From Beijerinckiaceae bacterium (lineage in GTDB: Bacteria > Pseudomonadota > Alphaproteobacteria > Rhizobiales > Beijerinckiaceae), in the NCBI GenBank assembly GCA_027531565.1, contig JAPZSB010000011.1:106001-170000 (forward strand): a DNA stretch of 64,000 nt. Reading direction: 5' to 3'. Made by a program: the position numbers and the translations under genes. Of this stretch, positions 41,269-50,865 are shown piece by piece (the stretch's first letter is position 1; each line of letters opens with the position of its first letter). The notes under the pieces are model-generated. The model did not search any database. It was not told the origin of the DNA and worked only from the letters and a program-made list of their open reading frames with translations.

Positions 41269-41283
41269 GTTCTTTTTTTGTTC
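41269..41283. promoter_or_regulatory. LexA (SOS) box of recA
   Basis: GTTCTTTTTTTGTTC: a perfect GTTC-N7-GTTC direct repeat, the LexA consensus of Alphaproteobacteria. It lies 76 bp upstream of the recA start and 71 bp upstream of the divergent FkbM gene. Confidence 0.85.
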
Positions 41284-41353
41284 TTAACGCGCCTTGCGCC
41301 GGCGCAGGCTCCCGCCCTAAGCTGCAGGCCTGTCTTCCGCCAGGGCCCGCCCG

Positions 41354-42388
41354 ATGCATCTCTCCTATGCGCAATTTCTCGAGGATTATCATCTGGATCG
41401 CGTGCTGGGTGACCGGCAGGGCGCAGCCTATATCGATGTCGGGGGCGGCCATCCGGTCGCCGACAATGTCAGCTATCACTTCTACCTCAAGGGCTGGCGC
41501 GGCCTCGTGATCGAGCCGCAGGGAGACCTCGCGGGCCTGTATCGCCATATCCGGCCGCGGGATATCGTGCTGGATGTGCTGGTCGGGGCCGAAGATGGAG
41601 ATGTTCCGTTCCACCGCGTCGATCGGCTGCACGGGTTTTCCACAATCGTGAAGGCCAATGCCGAAGGCGCCGCGGCGTTTGGCGCCGGATTCCGCACCGA
41701 GATGCGGCCGATCCGCCGTCTCTCCGGCCTGATTGATTCGCACGGAATCGGCCCGATTGCCTTCCTCAAGATCGATGTGGAGGGCGCGGAAGCCGAGGTG
41801 TTGCGCGGCATGGACTGGACCCGCCACCGGCCGGCAGTGCTCTGCATCGAGGCGATCCAGCCTGGCAGCGGCGCCCCCGCCTGGGAGGGCTGGGAGCCGA
41901 TCGTCCAGGCCGCGGGCTACACGCTCGCCCTCGCGGACGGGATCAACCGGTTCTATGTCGCCGGGGAGGAGAACGCGCTGCTGGCGCGGTTCCCGGACAA
42001 GCCCGCCCCCTGGGACTGCGTGCGCCACTACTACGAACTCGGGCCGGCGCTCGACCGGGCGGACCACCCGGACCGTGCCCTGCTGCGACGCCTGCTGAAA
42101 GGCTTCCTCGCCGGCCTCGGCAGCAGGAGCCCGGAGGAGATCCTCGCCCTGCTTGAAGCGTCCGCCGGCCCGGAGGGGCTCGAGGCCCCCGGTGACCTTG
42201 CCCGGCTGCTGCGAGGAGACCTGCGAACCCCGGACCTGCCCGCCCCGCCCGCCGATGCACTCGCCGCCTTCGATGATCACGCCCGGGCCGCGGTCGGCCG
42301 GCTCGCGGCCTTCTACGATGGCGGGATGATCACCGAGGAGGAGGCCGCGCCGGAAGGCGGGACGCCTTCCGCAGACCAAGGCTCATGA
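41354..42388 (+). CDS. FkbM family methyltransferase
   Basis: 344 residues. SAM site YIDVGGGHPVADNVS near residue 26 and the FkbM motif AFLKIDVEGAEAEVLRGMDW near residue 137. The C-terminal 130 residues are helical and lack similarity I recognise. FkbM proteins O-methylate sugars or polyketides. It is divergent from recA and overlaps cckA by six bases at the 3' end. A second FkbM protein lies at 62790, so the two flank the flagellar block. Confidence 0.88.
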   Translation: MHLSYAQFLEDYHLDRVLGDRQGAAYIDVGGGHPVADNVSYHFYLKGWRGLVIEPQGDLAGLYRHIRPRDIVLDVLVGAEDGDVPFHRVDRLHGFSTIVKANAEGAAAFGAGFRTEMRPIRRLSGLIDSHGIGPIAFLKIDVEGAEAEVLRGMDWTRHRPAVLCIEAIQPGSGAPAWEGWEPIVQAAGYTLALADGINRFYVAGEENALLARFPDKPAPWDCVRHYYELGPALDRADHPDRALLRRLLKGFLAGLGSRSPEEILALLEASAGPEGLEAPGDLARLLRGDLRTPDLPAPPADALAAFDDHARAAVGRLAAFYDGGMITEEEAAPEGGTPSADQGS

Positions 42389-44977
42389 ACCCGGCGCCGG
42401 GCCCATCACGCCCTTCACGGTCTCGATCAGCTGCTTGAGGCCGAACGGCTTGGGCAGGAAATCGAATTGCTGGCCTTCCGGCAGGTTCTTGCGGAAGGCT
42501 TCCTCGGCATAGCCGGACACGAAGATCACCTTGAGATCGGGCTTGCGGGCGCGCAATTCGCGCAGGAGCGTCGGGCCGTCCATTTCCGGCATGACGACGT
42601 CCGACACGACGAGATCGATGCTCTCGATCGCATCGCCCACCTGTTCGAGCGCATCGACCCCGCTCTGCGCCTCGATGACGGTGTAGCCGCGCGACCGCAG
42701 GGCCCGCGCCCCGAAGCCGCGCACGGCATCCTCGTCCTCGACAAGCAGGATCGTGCCCTTGCCCGTCATGTCGGCGATCGGAGCCGCGACCGGTCGCGCC
42801 TCGCCAGCCGATTGCGGTGCCGCCTCCGCTGGCACGGTGATCGTCTCGGCCGGCCGCACGGGCACGGCAACCGGCACCTGCACGATGTCATGCCGGGGCA
42901 GGAAGATCCGGAAGGTTGTGCCCTCGCCGACCGTGCTGTCACAGGCAATGAAACCATTGGATTGCGTGACGAACCCATAGACCGAGGACAGGCCGAGCCC
43001 CGTGCCGCGCCCGACTTCCTTGGTGGTGAAGAAGGGCTCGAAGATCTTCTTGCGCACCTCCTCGCTCATGCCGGTGCCGGTATCGGAAACCTCGACCAGC
43101 ACGTAATCGGCCTCGGGCATCCCCTCGACCGCGAAGGCCTCGACCTCGCCGGCCGTGATATTCGCCGTGCGGATCAGCAGCTTGCCGCCTTCGGGCATGG
43201 CATCGCGGGCATTGACCGCGAGGTTGATGATCATGTTGTCGAACGAGGCCGGATCGGCATGGATGCCCCAGAGATCACGGCCATGCCGGACTTCCAGCTC
43301 GACATTCGGCCCGATCGACCGCTTGAGCAGGTTGGTCAGGTCGCTCAGCCGCTCGCCGAGATCGATCGATTCCGGCAGCAGCGTCTGCTGGCGCGAGAAG
43401 GCCAGCAGCTGCCGCACCAGGCTCTTGGCCCGGTTGGCGGAATTCTTGATCTGCATCACGTCCTGATAGCGCGGATCGGAGGCGCGGTAATTGCCGATGA
43501 GCAGATCCGCGAAGCCGACAATCGCCTGGAGGTGATTGTTGAAATCATGCGCGACACCGCCGGCAAGCTGGCCGATCGCATTCATCTTCATCGACTGGAA
43601 GAACTGCTCCTGCAGCTTCTTCTCCTCGGTGGTCTCGATGAGATAGACGAGCGCCACTTCCGGATCCTGCCCGCGTGCCTCGGCCGGAACGAAGAAGAAC
43701 CGGGCCGAGCGGCTGCCCTCGCCCTCGATCGCGGCATCGACGGGGTCGATCTCCCCCCGCCCGGCCACGGCCTCGGCGAAAGCCGCCTCGACGCGGGCCC
43801 TGTCCCCGCCGGCGACCATGGAAAGCAGGGTCCGCCGCTCGCCCGCCTGGGCCGGCGGCAGCAGGCTGGCGAACCGGGCATTGGTGGAACGGATGCTGCC
43901 ATCGCGATCCAGCGTGGCGATGGCAAGAGGCGAATTGTTGAAGAACCGCGCGAACCGGACCTCCGCTGCGCGCAGGCCCTCGGACGCCTCGGTCCCCTGC
44001 CCCTGGCTGCGGTTGAGCACCAGGGTGCGCGAGATCCCGGCCGTGCCGTCGGCCGCGAAGGCGACGCGGTGGATCAGCCGCACGGGCAGGGTCTGCCCGT
44101 TCCGGCGCTTGAGGTCGAGATCGATCGTCTCGGTCTTGAGCCCGCCCGGCATGCCCTGCACCGAGGCGATGAGCGCCGCGCCGCCGCCCGAGACGATATC
44201 CTTGAGTTCGAGCTTCTGGTCTGCGATCTCCGCAATGTCGAGATCGAGCCAGTCCGCCAGCGTGGCATTGAGATAGACCAGCTTCCCGTCCGGATGGGCG
44301 CAGAAGAACCCGGCGGGCGCATTGTCGAGATAGGAGATCGCCTGCTGCAACTCCTGGAACTCGTTCTCGTTGCGCTCCCGCTCGCGGGTGACATCGCTGA
44401 CCGTCCAGTGCTGCACCGTCTCGCCGCCACGCTCGAGGGGCCGCACCCGCACCCGGTACCAGGCGGAGGGCGCCCCGCCTGCAAGCGCCGGCACAAGCCG
44501 GATGACTTCCGTCGCATTCCGCCCCTCGCGCGCGGCCTGCGCCAGCCGGTAGGTCGCCTCGCTCACTTCGGGCGAGCCGGCGAAGAGCCGCTCGACCGGG
44601 CGCACGCTGGCGACGCGGCCGGGAATGCCGCCGCACAGGGCCTGGTAGGCCGCATTGGCATAGAGGACCCGGCCTTCACGATCGACCACGAGCGTGCCTT
44701 CGGAGGCCGTGTCGATCAGCGCCTTGGTCACGTCGTTCCGGGCCGCGCGCCCGGCAAATTGCAGGATGCCGATCGCGTAGAGGAAGGACACCAGCACGCC
44801 GATCGCGGCGAAGAAGGCGAGGAACAGCGTCATGAACAGCGCATGCTGGCGCTCGTCCAGATAGACCATGCCGACCACGGCGCCGACGATCACCAGCGTG
44901 ATCAGCAGCAGCAGCGTCGGCGAGCCGTGACGCTGGCTACGGTCGATCGGCGCGCCGACAGGCGTCTCCTTCAGCAT
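42383..44977 (-). CDS. cckA: Cell-cycle hybrid histidine kinase CckA
   Basis: 864 residues. Two membrane helices near the N-terminus (about 22-40 and 48-72), three PAS-like regions (about 85-200, 215-325, 345-460), then HisKA with the phospho-histidine at about residue 477 in [17 protein letters not shown], HATPase_c with [21 protein letters not shown], and a C-terminal receiver with the phospho-aspartate at about residue 793 in [12 protein letters not shown]. This is the CckA architecture. It phosphorylates CtrA and CpdR through ChpT. Placed after flhB, as in Caulobacter. Confidence 0.93.
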   Translation of the reverse strand: MLKETPVGAPIDRSQRHGSPTLLLLITLVIVGAVVGMVYLDERQHALFMTLFLAFFAAIGVLVSFLYAIGILQFAGRAARNDVTKALIDTASEGTLVVDREGRVLYANAAYQALCGGIPGRVASVRPVERLFAGSPEVSEATYRLAQAAREGRNATEVIRLVPALAGGAPSAWYRVRVRPLERGGETVQHWTVSDVTRERERNENEFQELQQAISYLDNAPAGFFCAHPDGKLVYLNATLADWLDLDIAEIADQKLELKDIVSGGGAALIASVQGMPGGLKTETIDLDLKRRNGQTLPVRLIHRVAFAADGTAGISRTLVLNRSQGQGTEASEGLRAAEVRFARFFNNSPLAIATLDRDGSIRSTNARFASLLPPAQAGERRTLLSMVAGGDRARVEAAFAEAVAGRGEIDPVDAAIEGEGSRSARFFFVPAEARGQDPEVALVYLIETTEEKKLQEQFFQSMKMNAIGQLAGGVAHDFNNHLQAIVGFADLLIGNYRASDPRYQDVMQIKNSANRAKSLVRQLLAFSRQQTLLPESIDLGERLSDLTNLLKRSIGPNVELEVRHGRDLWGIHADPASFDNMIINLAVNARDAMPEGGKLLIRTANITAGEVEAFAVEGMPEADYVLVEVSDTGTGMSEEVRKKIFEPFFTTKEVGRGTGLGLSSVYGFVTQSNGFIACDSTVGEGTTFRIFLPRHDIVQVPVAVPVRPAETITVPAEAAPQSAGEARPVAAPIADMTGKGTILLVEDEDAVRGFGARALRSRGYTVIEAQSGVDALEQVGDAIESIDLVVSDVVMPEMDGPTLLRELRARKPDLKVIFVSGYAEEAFRKNLPEGQQFDFLPKPFGLKQLIETVKGVMGPAPGS

Positions 44978-45026
44978 GCTTTCCCACCCCGGCAGGGACC
45001 AGTCCCGCCCAACGCCCCGTTCTGGC

Positions 45027-46097
45027 TCACAAACGCTGCCGCCTCAAGCGCATCACGTATCCGATGACTTCCGCAACAGCTTTATAGTGTTCTTCGGGGA
45101 TTTCCTCGTCGATTTCGACTGTCGCATGCAAGGCGCGCGCAAGCGGCGGGTTCTCGATGATGGGGATATCGTGCTCGCCGCCGATCTCGCGGATGCGGAG
45201 AGCCAGCGAATCGACCCCCTTGGCGAGGCAGACCGGCGCGTTCATGCCGGCCTCGTAGCGCAGGGCCACCGCATAATGGGTCGGGTTGGTGAGGATCACC
45301 GAGGCCTTGGGCACATTCGCCATCATCCGCCGCTTCAGGATCTCCATCCGGACCTTGCGGATCCGGGCTTTCACCTCGGGGCTGCCTTCGGTCTCCTTGA
45401 ATTCCTGCTTCATCTCCTCGCGGGTCATCTTGAGCTTCTGCCGCCAGGAGAAGCGCTGGTACAGCACGTCGAGGGCCGCGACAAAGGCATAGACCGCGAG
45501 CACCGCGCCCAGAAGCTTGAGTGTCAGGACCCAGCTCGCATCGATCATCTTGATCGGATCGAGCCGGACGAGCGCATCGAGCTTCCCGCGTTCCGGCATC
45601 AGCACGAGGTACATCACCGCGCCGACGATCGTGAATTTCAGCAGGCTCTTGATGAACTGGACAAAGGCCTCGCGCCCGAAGATCCGCTTGAACCCGGCAA
45701 GGGGCGAGATCCGGTTCAGCTTCGGCATCATCGGCTCGAAGGTCCAGAGCGGGCGGTGCAGCAGCAGCCCCTGCGCGATGCCGGCGGCCAGCGCGAAGGC
45801 AAACGGCAGGGCGACCACCGCGAGGATCTTCACCGCGGAATATTCCGCAAGGTTCATCATCCCGCCCGGGCTGATCGAGATCTGGTGGGCATTGCCGACC
45901 ATGCCGCGCAGCGATCCGACAAAGTCCCCCAGCCCCACCGCACCGGTGATCATGATCGCGAGCGTGCCCGCCGCGAGGGCGAAGAAGGTGGCGACCTCCA
46001 TGCTCTTCGGCACGTCGCCGCGCTCGATCGCCTGCTCGATCCGGCGATCGGTCGGTTCTTCTGTCTTGTCTTCCTGGTCCTTGTCCTCACCGGACAT
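45027..46097 (-). CDS. flhB: Flagellar export switch protein FlhB
   Basis: 356 residues. N-terminal SGEDKDQEDKTEEPTDRRIEQA, four membrane helices, and the self-cleaving NPTH motif in ILTNPTHYAVALRYE at about residue 270. It sets substrate specificity of the flagellar type III export apparatus. Follows fliR by 3 bp. Confidence 0.97.
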   Translation of the reverse strand: MSGEDKDQEDKTEEPTDRRIEQAIERGDVPKSMEVATFFALAAGTLAIMITGAVGLGDFVGSLRGMVGNAHQISISPGGMMNLAEYSAVKILAVVALPFAFALAAGIAQGLLLHRPLWTFEPMMPKLNRISPLAGFKRIFGREAFVQFIKSLLKFTIVGAVMYLVLMPERGKLDALVRLDPIKMIDASWVLTLKLLGAVLAVYAFVAALDVLYQRFSWRQKLKMTREEMKQEFKETEGSPEVKARIRKVRMEILKRRMMANVPKASVILTNPTHYAVALRYEAGMNAPVCLAKGVDSLALRIREIGGEHDIPIIENPPLARALHATVEIDEEIPEEHYKAVAEVIGYVMRLRRQRL

Positions 46098-46100
46098 GAT

Positions 46101-46874
46101 TCAGCGGCCTCCCGGGAACATCTCGCGGTAGACCCGCATGATATGCTCGAGGAACCCCTCCATCATCAGGCCGAGCACCAGCGCGAGGATCAGCGTGCCG
46201 AGCAGGATCGAGGCCGGCATGGCGAGGAAGAACACCTGCAGCTGCGGCATCATGCGCGAGAGCACGCCGAGCCCGACATTGAAGACCAGCCCGAAAACGA
46301 GGAACGGCGCCGAGATCTGGATGGCGGTGGCGAAGGCCGAGGTCGCGACAGACAGGACAAGCTGGGCCGCATCGCCGCTGGCGGGTACCTCGCCCGGCCG
46401 GAAACTCTGGTAGCTGTCGACCACGCCGAACAGGGCCACATGATGCAGGTTGAGCCCGAGAATGAGGCAGACACCCAGCAGCGAGAGGAACGTGCCGAGG
46501 ATGGCGGATTGCCCCTGATCGGCATTGGCGGGGTCGAAGATCATCGTGAAGGACAGCCCGAGCTGCTGCGCGATGATCACCCCGGCGGTCGACAGGCTGG
46601 ACATCAGGAACCGCCCGGCGAGCCCGAAGGTGAAGCCGATCATCAGCTCCCCGATCAGCAGCTGGACCAGCCCCGGCAGGTTGGCAAGCGAGGTCGGCAG
46701 ACCGGCCCGGACAACCGGCAGCGTGACGAGCACGACCAGCACCGCCAGGGTCAGCCGCACGCGCTGCGGCGTCGTCCGCTCGCCGAATCCGGGCAGCAGC
46801 ATCATCATCGTGCCGATCCGCGCGAAGACCAGGGCAAACGCGATCGCGAATTCGGGAAGGACGCTGAGGGTCAT
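46101..46874 (-). CDS. fliR: Flagellar export gate protein FliR
   Basis: 257 residues, six hydrophobic segments. Typical FliR stretches are ARIGTMMMLLPGFGERTTPQRVRL near residue 18 and LGLNLHHVALFGVVDSY near residue 140. Part of the FliPQR export gate. An 87-bp gap with a strong hairpin separates it from fliQ. Confidence 0.96.
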   Translation of the reverse strand: MTLSVLPEFAIAFALVFARIGTMMMLLPGFGERTTPQRVRLTLAVLVVLVTLPVVRAGLPTSLANLPGLVQLLIGELMIGFTFGLAGRFLMSSLSTAGVIIAQQLGLSFTMIFDPANADQGQSAILGTFLSLLGVCLILGLNLHHVALFGVVDSYQSFRPGEVPASGDAAQLVLSVATSAFATAIQISAPFLVFGLVFNVGLGVLSRMMPQLQVFFLAMPASILLGTLILALVLGLMMEGFLEHIMRVYREMFPGGR

Positions 46875-46909
46875 GCCCGATTGTCATGTGATTCGCCCGA
46901 AATTGCGAA

Positions 46910-46932
46910 CGCCACGCCTGCAGGGCGTGGCG
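46910..46932. other. Hairpin between fliQ and fliR
   Basis: Perfect 9-bp stem CGCCACGCC / GGCGTGGCG with loop tgcag, in the only sizeable gap of the flgB-flhB run. There is no T-run, so it may tune or process the transcript rather than end it. Confidence 0.55.
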
Positions 46933-46961
46933 GAGCGCCACAGCAAGGCCGCCCGCCGGGG

Positions 46962-47228
46962 CTAGCCGACGCCGGAAATCCGCGAGGCGATCCGCGCCAT
47001 GTAGGATGCCATGCCATCGGCCATGAACGGCAGGAGCAGCAGAAGGGAGCCGAAAATGGCTACGACCTTCGGCACATAGACGAGGGTCTGCTCCTGGATC
47101 TGGGTCAGCGCCTGGAAGAGCGAGATGATGACGCCGACCAGCAACCCGATCACCATGACGGGCATCCCGACCTTGAAGAAGGTCATGATGCCGTCGCGGG
47201 AAATCTCGATCAGGTCGGCTGGGTTCAT
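46962..47228 (-). CDS. fliQ: Flagellar export gate protein FliQ
   Basis: 88 residues, two membrane helices: GMPVMVIGLLVGVIISLFQALTQIQEQTL and VVAIFGSLLLLLPFMADG. TGATG overlap with the fliE stop. Member of the FliPQR gate. Confidence 0.96.
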   Translation of the reverse strand: MNPADLIEISRDGIMTFFKVGMPVMVIGLLVGVIISLFQALTQIQEQTLVYVPKVVAIFGSLLLLLPFMADGMASYMARIASRISGVG

Positions 47229-47551
47229 CAGATCGGCATCCGCATGATTTCTTCATAGGCCGCGACGACCCGGTCCCGGACCGCGACGAGCGATTCGAGC
47301 GCGGCTTCGCTCTCGGCGACGGCCGTGACCACCTCGACGAGATCGGTCGGGCGACCGGCCGCCGTCGTCATCGCCATCGCATCGGCGCGCTTGCCGGATT
47401 CCCGGGCACGGCCCACCGTGGCTTCGAGCACGTCGGCGAAGCTGTTGCCGGCTTCGCCCGGACGCGTCAGCGCCGCGGCCGGATTCGAGCCCATCTTCTG
47501 CGTCAGGGCATAGGCACTGGCCGCAAGGCTCGGGTTGAGGGTCGTCTTCAT
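47228..47551 (-). CDS. fliE: Flagellar hook-basal body protein FliE
   Basis: 107 residues from the ATG that has GGAGA in front; an ATG four codons earlier contains that site itself. C-terminal ESLVAVRDRVVAAYEEIMRMPI is the FliE signature. It joins the MS ring and the rod. Confidence 0.94.
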   Translation of the reverse strand: MKTTLNPSLAASAYALTQKMGSNPAAALTRPGEAGNSFADVLEATVGRARESGKRADAMAMTTAAGRPTDLVEVVTAVAESEAALESLVAVRDRVVAAYEEIMRMPI

Positions 47552-47579
47552 GGCATTCTCCATAAACGATTCGAGGGGA

Positions 47580-47990
47580 TTACGCGCGGAGGATGTCGAG
47601 CGTCCTGGCCAACATCCGCCGCGTGGTCGAAATGACGTTCAGATTGGCCTCGTAGGACCGCTGCGCTTCGCGCATGTCGAGAGTCTCGATCATGGTGTCG
47701 ACATTCGGCTTCTGGACATAGCCGCGCGCATCGGCCATCGGATGGCCAGGTTCGTATTGGGACTTGAAGGCGGCACGATCTCGTCTGATGCGCCCCAGCT
47801 GGACGGTTTCGACACCCATTTCGGCATCGAGCGTCTTCTCGAAGGTTGCGACCTTCCGGCGGTAGGGGTCACCCCCCGGCCGCGTCGCGGTCGTATCGGC
47901 ATTGGCGATATTCTCGGAAATGACGCGCATGCGCCCGGCCTGGGCGCGGAGCCCGGCAGCGGCGACGGCGAGCGAGCGGAAGAAATCCAT
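47580..47990 (-). CDS. flgC: Flagellar proximal rod protein FlgC
   Basis: 136 residues. N-terminal rod motif AVAAAGLRAQAGRMRVISENIANADTT and C-terminal MREAQRSYEANLNVISTTRRML. The frame runs on upstream into flgB but the FlgC start with its RBS at 47990 is clear. Confidence 0.95.
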   Translation of the reverse strand: MDFFRSLAVAAAGLRAQAGRMRVISENIANADTTATRPGGDPYRRKVATFEKTLDAEMGVETVQLGRIRRDRAAFKSQYEPGHPMADARGYVQKPNVDTMIETLDMREAQRSYEANLNVISTTRRMLARTLDILRA

Positions 47991-48004
47991 GGTCCAAGCC
48001 CTCC

Positions 48005-48433
48005 TCAGGCCCTGCGGCCAAGCGCGATCTTCAGCGTGGCGATCCCGCGCTGGTAGATGTTCGCTGCCGTCTGGAAATCGATCTGGTTCTGGGAAACCTT
48101 GAGCATCTCGTTCTCGAGATCCACCGCGTTTCCGGAGGGGCGCGTCTCGAAACTGGCGCCGCGATCCACCGTGGCCGCGCCGCTGCCGGCGGGCACGATG
48201 TGGCGTGGATCGGTGACGGCGATCCCGCCCGGTGCGTAGCCCGCGAGACCGGCGAGCCGGCGGGCGGCGTCGGAGCCCCGCGTGGCCGGATCGACGCCGA
48301 GCTGGCGGATATCCTTCGGGCGATAGCCGGGCGTGTCGGCATTGGCGACATTCTGCGCCAGCACCCTCTGGCGGGTCTGAAGGAAGCGCATCCGCTCCTT
48401 GAGCGCCGCAAACGTCGCGAGATCCTGAATCAT
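48005..48433 (-). CDS. flgB: Flagellar proximal rod protein FlgB
   Basis: 142 residues; start MIQDLATFAAL. Motif RQRVLAQNVANADTPGYRPKD near residue 25 and a C-terminal QNQIDFQTAANIYQRGIATLK. First gene of flgB-flgC-fliE-fliQ-fliR-flhB. The CtrA box at 48498-48512 lies 65 bp before the start. Confidence 0.95.
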   Translation of the reverse strand: MIQDLATFAALKERMRFLQTRQRVLAQNVANADTPGYRPKDIRQLGVDPATRGSDAARRLAGLAGYAPGGIAVTDPRHIVPAGSGAATVDRGASFETRPSGNAVDLENEMLKVSQNQIDFQTAANIYQRGIATLKIALGRRA

Positions 48434-48497
48434 GAACACCTCGGCAATTTCGGACCGGCTTGATGCCAATTCCGGCAAATCTTGCCCGGGTCATGGT

Positions 48498-48512
48498 TAA
48501 TTCTGCGTTAAT
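48498..48512. promoter_or_regulatory. CtrA-binding site (full) before flgB
   Basis: TTAATTCTGCGTTAA: a perfect TTAA-N7-TTAA, the CtrA consensus, 65 bp from the flgB start. It also overlaps ATGGTTAA (48494-48501), the reverse of the TTAACCAT half-site. Confidence 0.7.
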
Positions 48513-48620
48513 GCTAATGTAATTAATGATGGCACCTGTCCGATTTGGAGACAGATCGTGTCTTCCCGAGGCTCGGCCGCGTCCGGAAACGGCCTTCGGG
48601 CGGGGTCCGCCGGTGCGGTT

Positions 48621-48628
48621 ATGGTTAA
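48621..48628. promoter_or_regulatory. CtrA half-site before fliO
   Basis: ATGGTTAA, the reverse complement of the TTAACCAT CtrA half-site, in a GTTATGGTTAA context also found before flgF. 187 bp from the fliO start. Confidence 0.4.
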
Positions 48629-48814
48629 TGCCGGCTCGACACCGCGAACGAAGATGCGGATAACCGGGTGACCGGGCGGCACGCGCATTCATTTGGACGG
48701 GAAAACCCTCTATGAGAGTGACTTGGCAGGTTCGTGCTGCCCTCCGGTGCAATGCGGCGTTTACTCGCGGGCAGGAGGGCGCTAAGGCCGGACCGACCAG
48801 TTGCGGGAGAAGGC

Positions 48815-50053
48815 ATGCAAAGCATCATTGACAAGCTCGGCCTCGGGGAGAGCACGGTGTCGCTGATCCTCTGGATTGGCCTCTCGCTCCTGCTGCTGAT
48901 CGTGGTGGTGGCCCTCGCGGCCTGGCTCGTCCGCGTCCTGAGGCCCAGCCTCAACCTGGGCGGGAGCGGGCGCGGCGGCCGGCCGCAGCGCCTCGCCGTG
49001 ACCGACGCTTTCAGCCTTGACCGGGACGGGCGCAAGCTCGTCATTGTCCGGCGCGACAATGTCGAGCACCTGCTGCTCATCGGCGGCCCCAATGATGTCC
49101 TTGTCGAGGGCAATATCGTCCGGGGCGAACGGGCCGGCCGGGCCCGGCCGGGTCCCGATGAACTCGCCTCGATCGTCGACAGCCTCTCGGCTCCGGAAGC
49201 CCCGGTCCGCCCGGAAATGCCGATGGCCCCCGCCAGCTTCCAGCCGGCTCCCGCCGCGCCGCCCATGGCAGCCCCGATGGCGCCACAGCCGGCCGCGCCG
49301 CCGGTCATGACACCTCCTGTGATGGCCCCTCCTGTGATGCCGCCGCCGCGCATGGCCCCGGCCCCGGTTGCCCCGCCGCCCGCGCGGCCGATGGCGACGC
49401 CGGTGGCCAGTGCCGCGCAGATGGATGACGAATTCGAGCGATCGCTCGTCTCGGCCCCGGCGACGCGCCCTGCCGCACCGCCGGCCCGCCCGGCTGCGCC
49501 TCCGCCGCCTCCACCGCCTCCTCCTCCGCCGCCGGCAGCGCCGATGGCTCCGCCGCCTCCGGCTCCGGCTGCACCGCCCGCAGCCGTTGCACCGGCGCCC
49601 GCGCCGCAGCGCCCTGCCCGTCAGGAGCCGGTCAGCGAGATGGCGCGCCGCCTGAACGAGGTGCTGCAGAAGCCGCTCAGCGGCCAGTTGCGCCCGCCCT
49701 TCAACAAGCCGATCCCGCCGGTGCCCTCGACACCGTCCGTCATGCCACCGCCGCCTCCTCCGCCGCCGCCGCCTGCACCGCCCGAGGCCGCGCCTGCACC
49801 GGTTGTCGCCACGCCGGCCACGGAGCCACGCAAGGCCGCGCCGGTCAATTCGCTGGACGAGCTCGATCTCCTCGCCAGCATGATCGATCCGCCGAAGACA
49901 CCGCCGGCCGCCCCCGCCCAACCCGCCGCGCCGCCCGCCACTCCGGCTGGGGCACCGCCGGCGACCGCCAAGCCGACCGAATCCGACATGGACATGCTGG
50001 AGGAAGAAATGGCGCGGCTGCTGGGCCGGCCCAACCCGCCCAAGGCGCCATGA
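48815..50053 (+). CDS. fliO: FliO-like flagellar biosynthesis protein with long proline-rich tail
   Basis: 412 residues from the ATG with GGGAGAAGG. Residues 1-115 are a standard FliO: one membrane helix (about 20-42) and the domain RLAVTDAFSLDRDGRKLVIVRRDNVEHLLLIGGPND in outline. The remaining ~290 residues are Pro/Ala-rich low complexity, including long runs of proline, with a short conserved-looking island EMARRLNEVLQKPLSGQLRPP. Usual FliO length is 100-150. It assists FliP assembly. Overlaps fliP by ATGA. Confidence 0.88.
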   Translation: MQSIIDKLGLGESTVSLILWIGLSLLLLIVVVALAAWLVRVLRPSLNLGGSGRGGRPQRLAVTDAFSLDRDGRKLVIVRRDNVEHLLLIGGPNDVLVEGNIVRGERAGRARPGPDELASIVDSLSAPEAPVRPEMPMAPASFQPAPAAPPMAAPMAPQPAAPPVMTPPVMAPPVMPPPRMAPAPVAPPPARPMATPVASAAQMDDEFERSLVSAPATRPAAPPARPAAPPPPPPPPPPPPAAPMAPPPPAPAAPPAAVAPAPAPQRPARQEPVSEMARRLNEVLQKPLSGQLRPPFNKPIPPVPSTPSVMPPPPPPPPPPAPPEAAPAPVVATPATEPRKAAPVNSLDELDLLASMIDPPKTPPAAPAQPAAPPATPAGAPPATAKPTESDMDMLEEEMARLLGRPNPPKAP

Positions 50054-50817
50054 CGATCCGCCCGTCCGGCAACCGGCTCCGGCGCGCGCTGCGCTGCGCG
50101 GCCATCCCGGCCGGCTTCTTCCTTGCGGCCTGCGGCGTCGCCTACGCGCAGGACATCTCGATCAATTTCGGCGGAACCGGTGTCAGCGAGCGCGCCCTTC
50201 AGCTCGTCGCGCTGCTGACGGTCCTGTCGCTCGCACCGTCGATCCTGATCATGGTCACGTCCTTCGCAAGGATCGTGATCGTCCTCTCGCTGCTCCGCAT
50301 GGCGATCGGCACCCAGTCTGCCCCGCCGAACACGGTGCTGACCGGCCTCGCCCTGTTCCTCACCGCCTTCATCATGGCGCCGACCTTCCAGGCCTCCTAC
50401 GAGGCGGGCATCCAGCCGCTGATCGCCGGCCAGATCCGCGAGGCGGAAGCCTTCGAGCGGGCCTCGCAGCCCTTCAAGCAGTTCATGCTGAAGCATGTGC
50501 GCCAGACCGATCTCGAGCTCTTCCTCGATCTCTCGCGCCAGCCCCGGCCCGCCACCCCCGAAGCCACGCCATTGGGCAGCCTCGTTCCGGCCTTCATGAT
50601 CTCGGAACTGCGCCGGGCCTTCGAGATCGGCTTCCTGCTGTTCCTGCCCTTCCTGATCATCGACCTTGTCGTCTCGTCGATCCTGATCTCGATGGGCATG
50701 ATGATGGTGCCGCCAGCGATGGTCTCGCTGCCGTTCAAGCTGATCTTCTTCGTGCTGGTCGATGGCTGGCGGCTGGTTGCCGGCTCCCTTGTCCAGAGCT
50801 TCGGCCAGATCGGATAG
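50050..50817 (+). CDS. fliP: Flagellar export gate protein FliP
   Basis: 255 residues. Signal peptide (cleavage near AYA-Q), then LVALLTVLSLAPSILIMVTSFARIVIVLSLLRMAIGTQ-type FliP core and C-terminal MGMMMVPPAMVSLPFKLIFFVLVDGW. Stop is 48 bp from the convergent TPR gene stop. Confidence 0.97.
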   Translation: MTIRPSGNRLRRALRCAAIPAGFFLAACGVAYAQDISINFGGTGVSERALQLVALLTVLSLAPSILIMVTSFARIVIVLSLLRMAIGTQSAPPNTVLTGLALFLTAFIMAPTFQASYEAGIQPLIAGQIREAEAFERASQPFKQFMLKHVRQTDLELFLDLSRQPRPATPEATPLGSLVPAFMISELRRAFEIGFLLFLPFLIIDLVVSSILISMGMMMVPPAMVSLPFKLIFFVLVDGWRLVAGSLVQSFGQIG

Positions 50818-50865
50818 CGCCCCGTCCGGGGCACCTTTCCGCTCGGCTGTGCCGGCCTGTCGCCG

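Larger units (their letters stand above)
48434..48814. other. Divergent flagellar promoter region, flgB / fliO
   Basis: 381 bp without a gene. It contains one full CtrA-like site near flgB and a half-site further on, with an AT-rich stretch (48495-48530) unlike the rest of the window. No sigma-54 promoter of correct spacing was found: TGGCACCTGTC at 48531 lacks the -12 part, and the TGGCAG...TGC at 48724 has GG and GC one base too close. Confidence 0.55.

Noticed and set aside
48724..48740. TGGCAG...TGC as a sigma-54 promoter before fliO
   Set aside because: The GG and GC elements are one base too close and the rest matches poorly.
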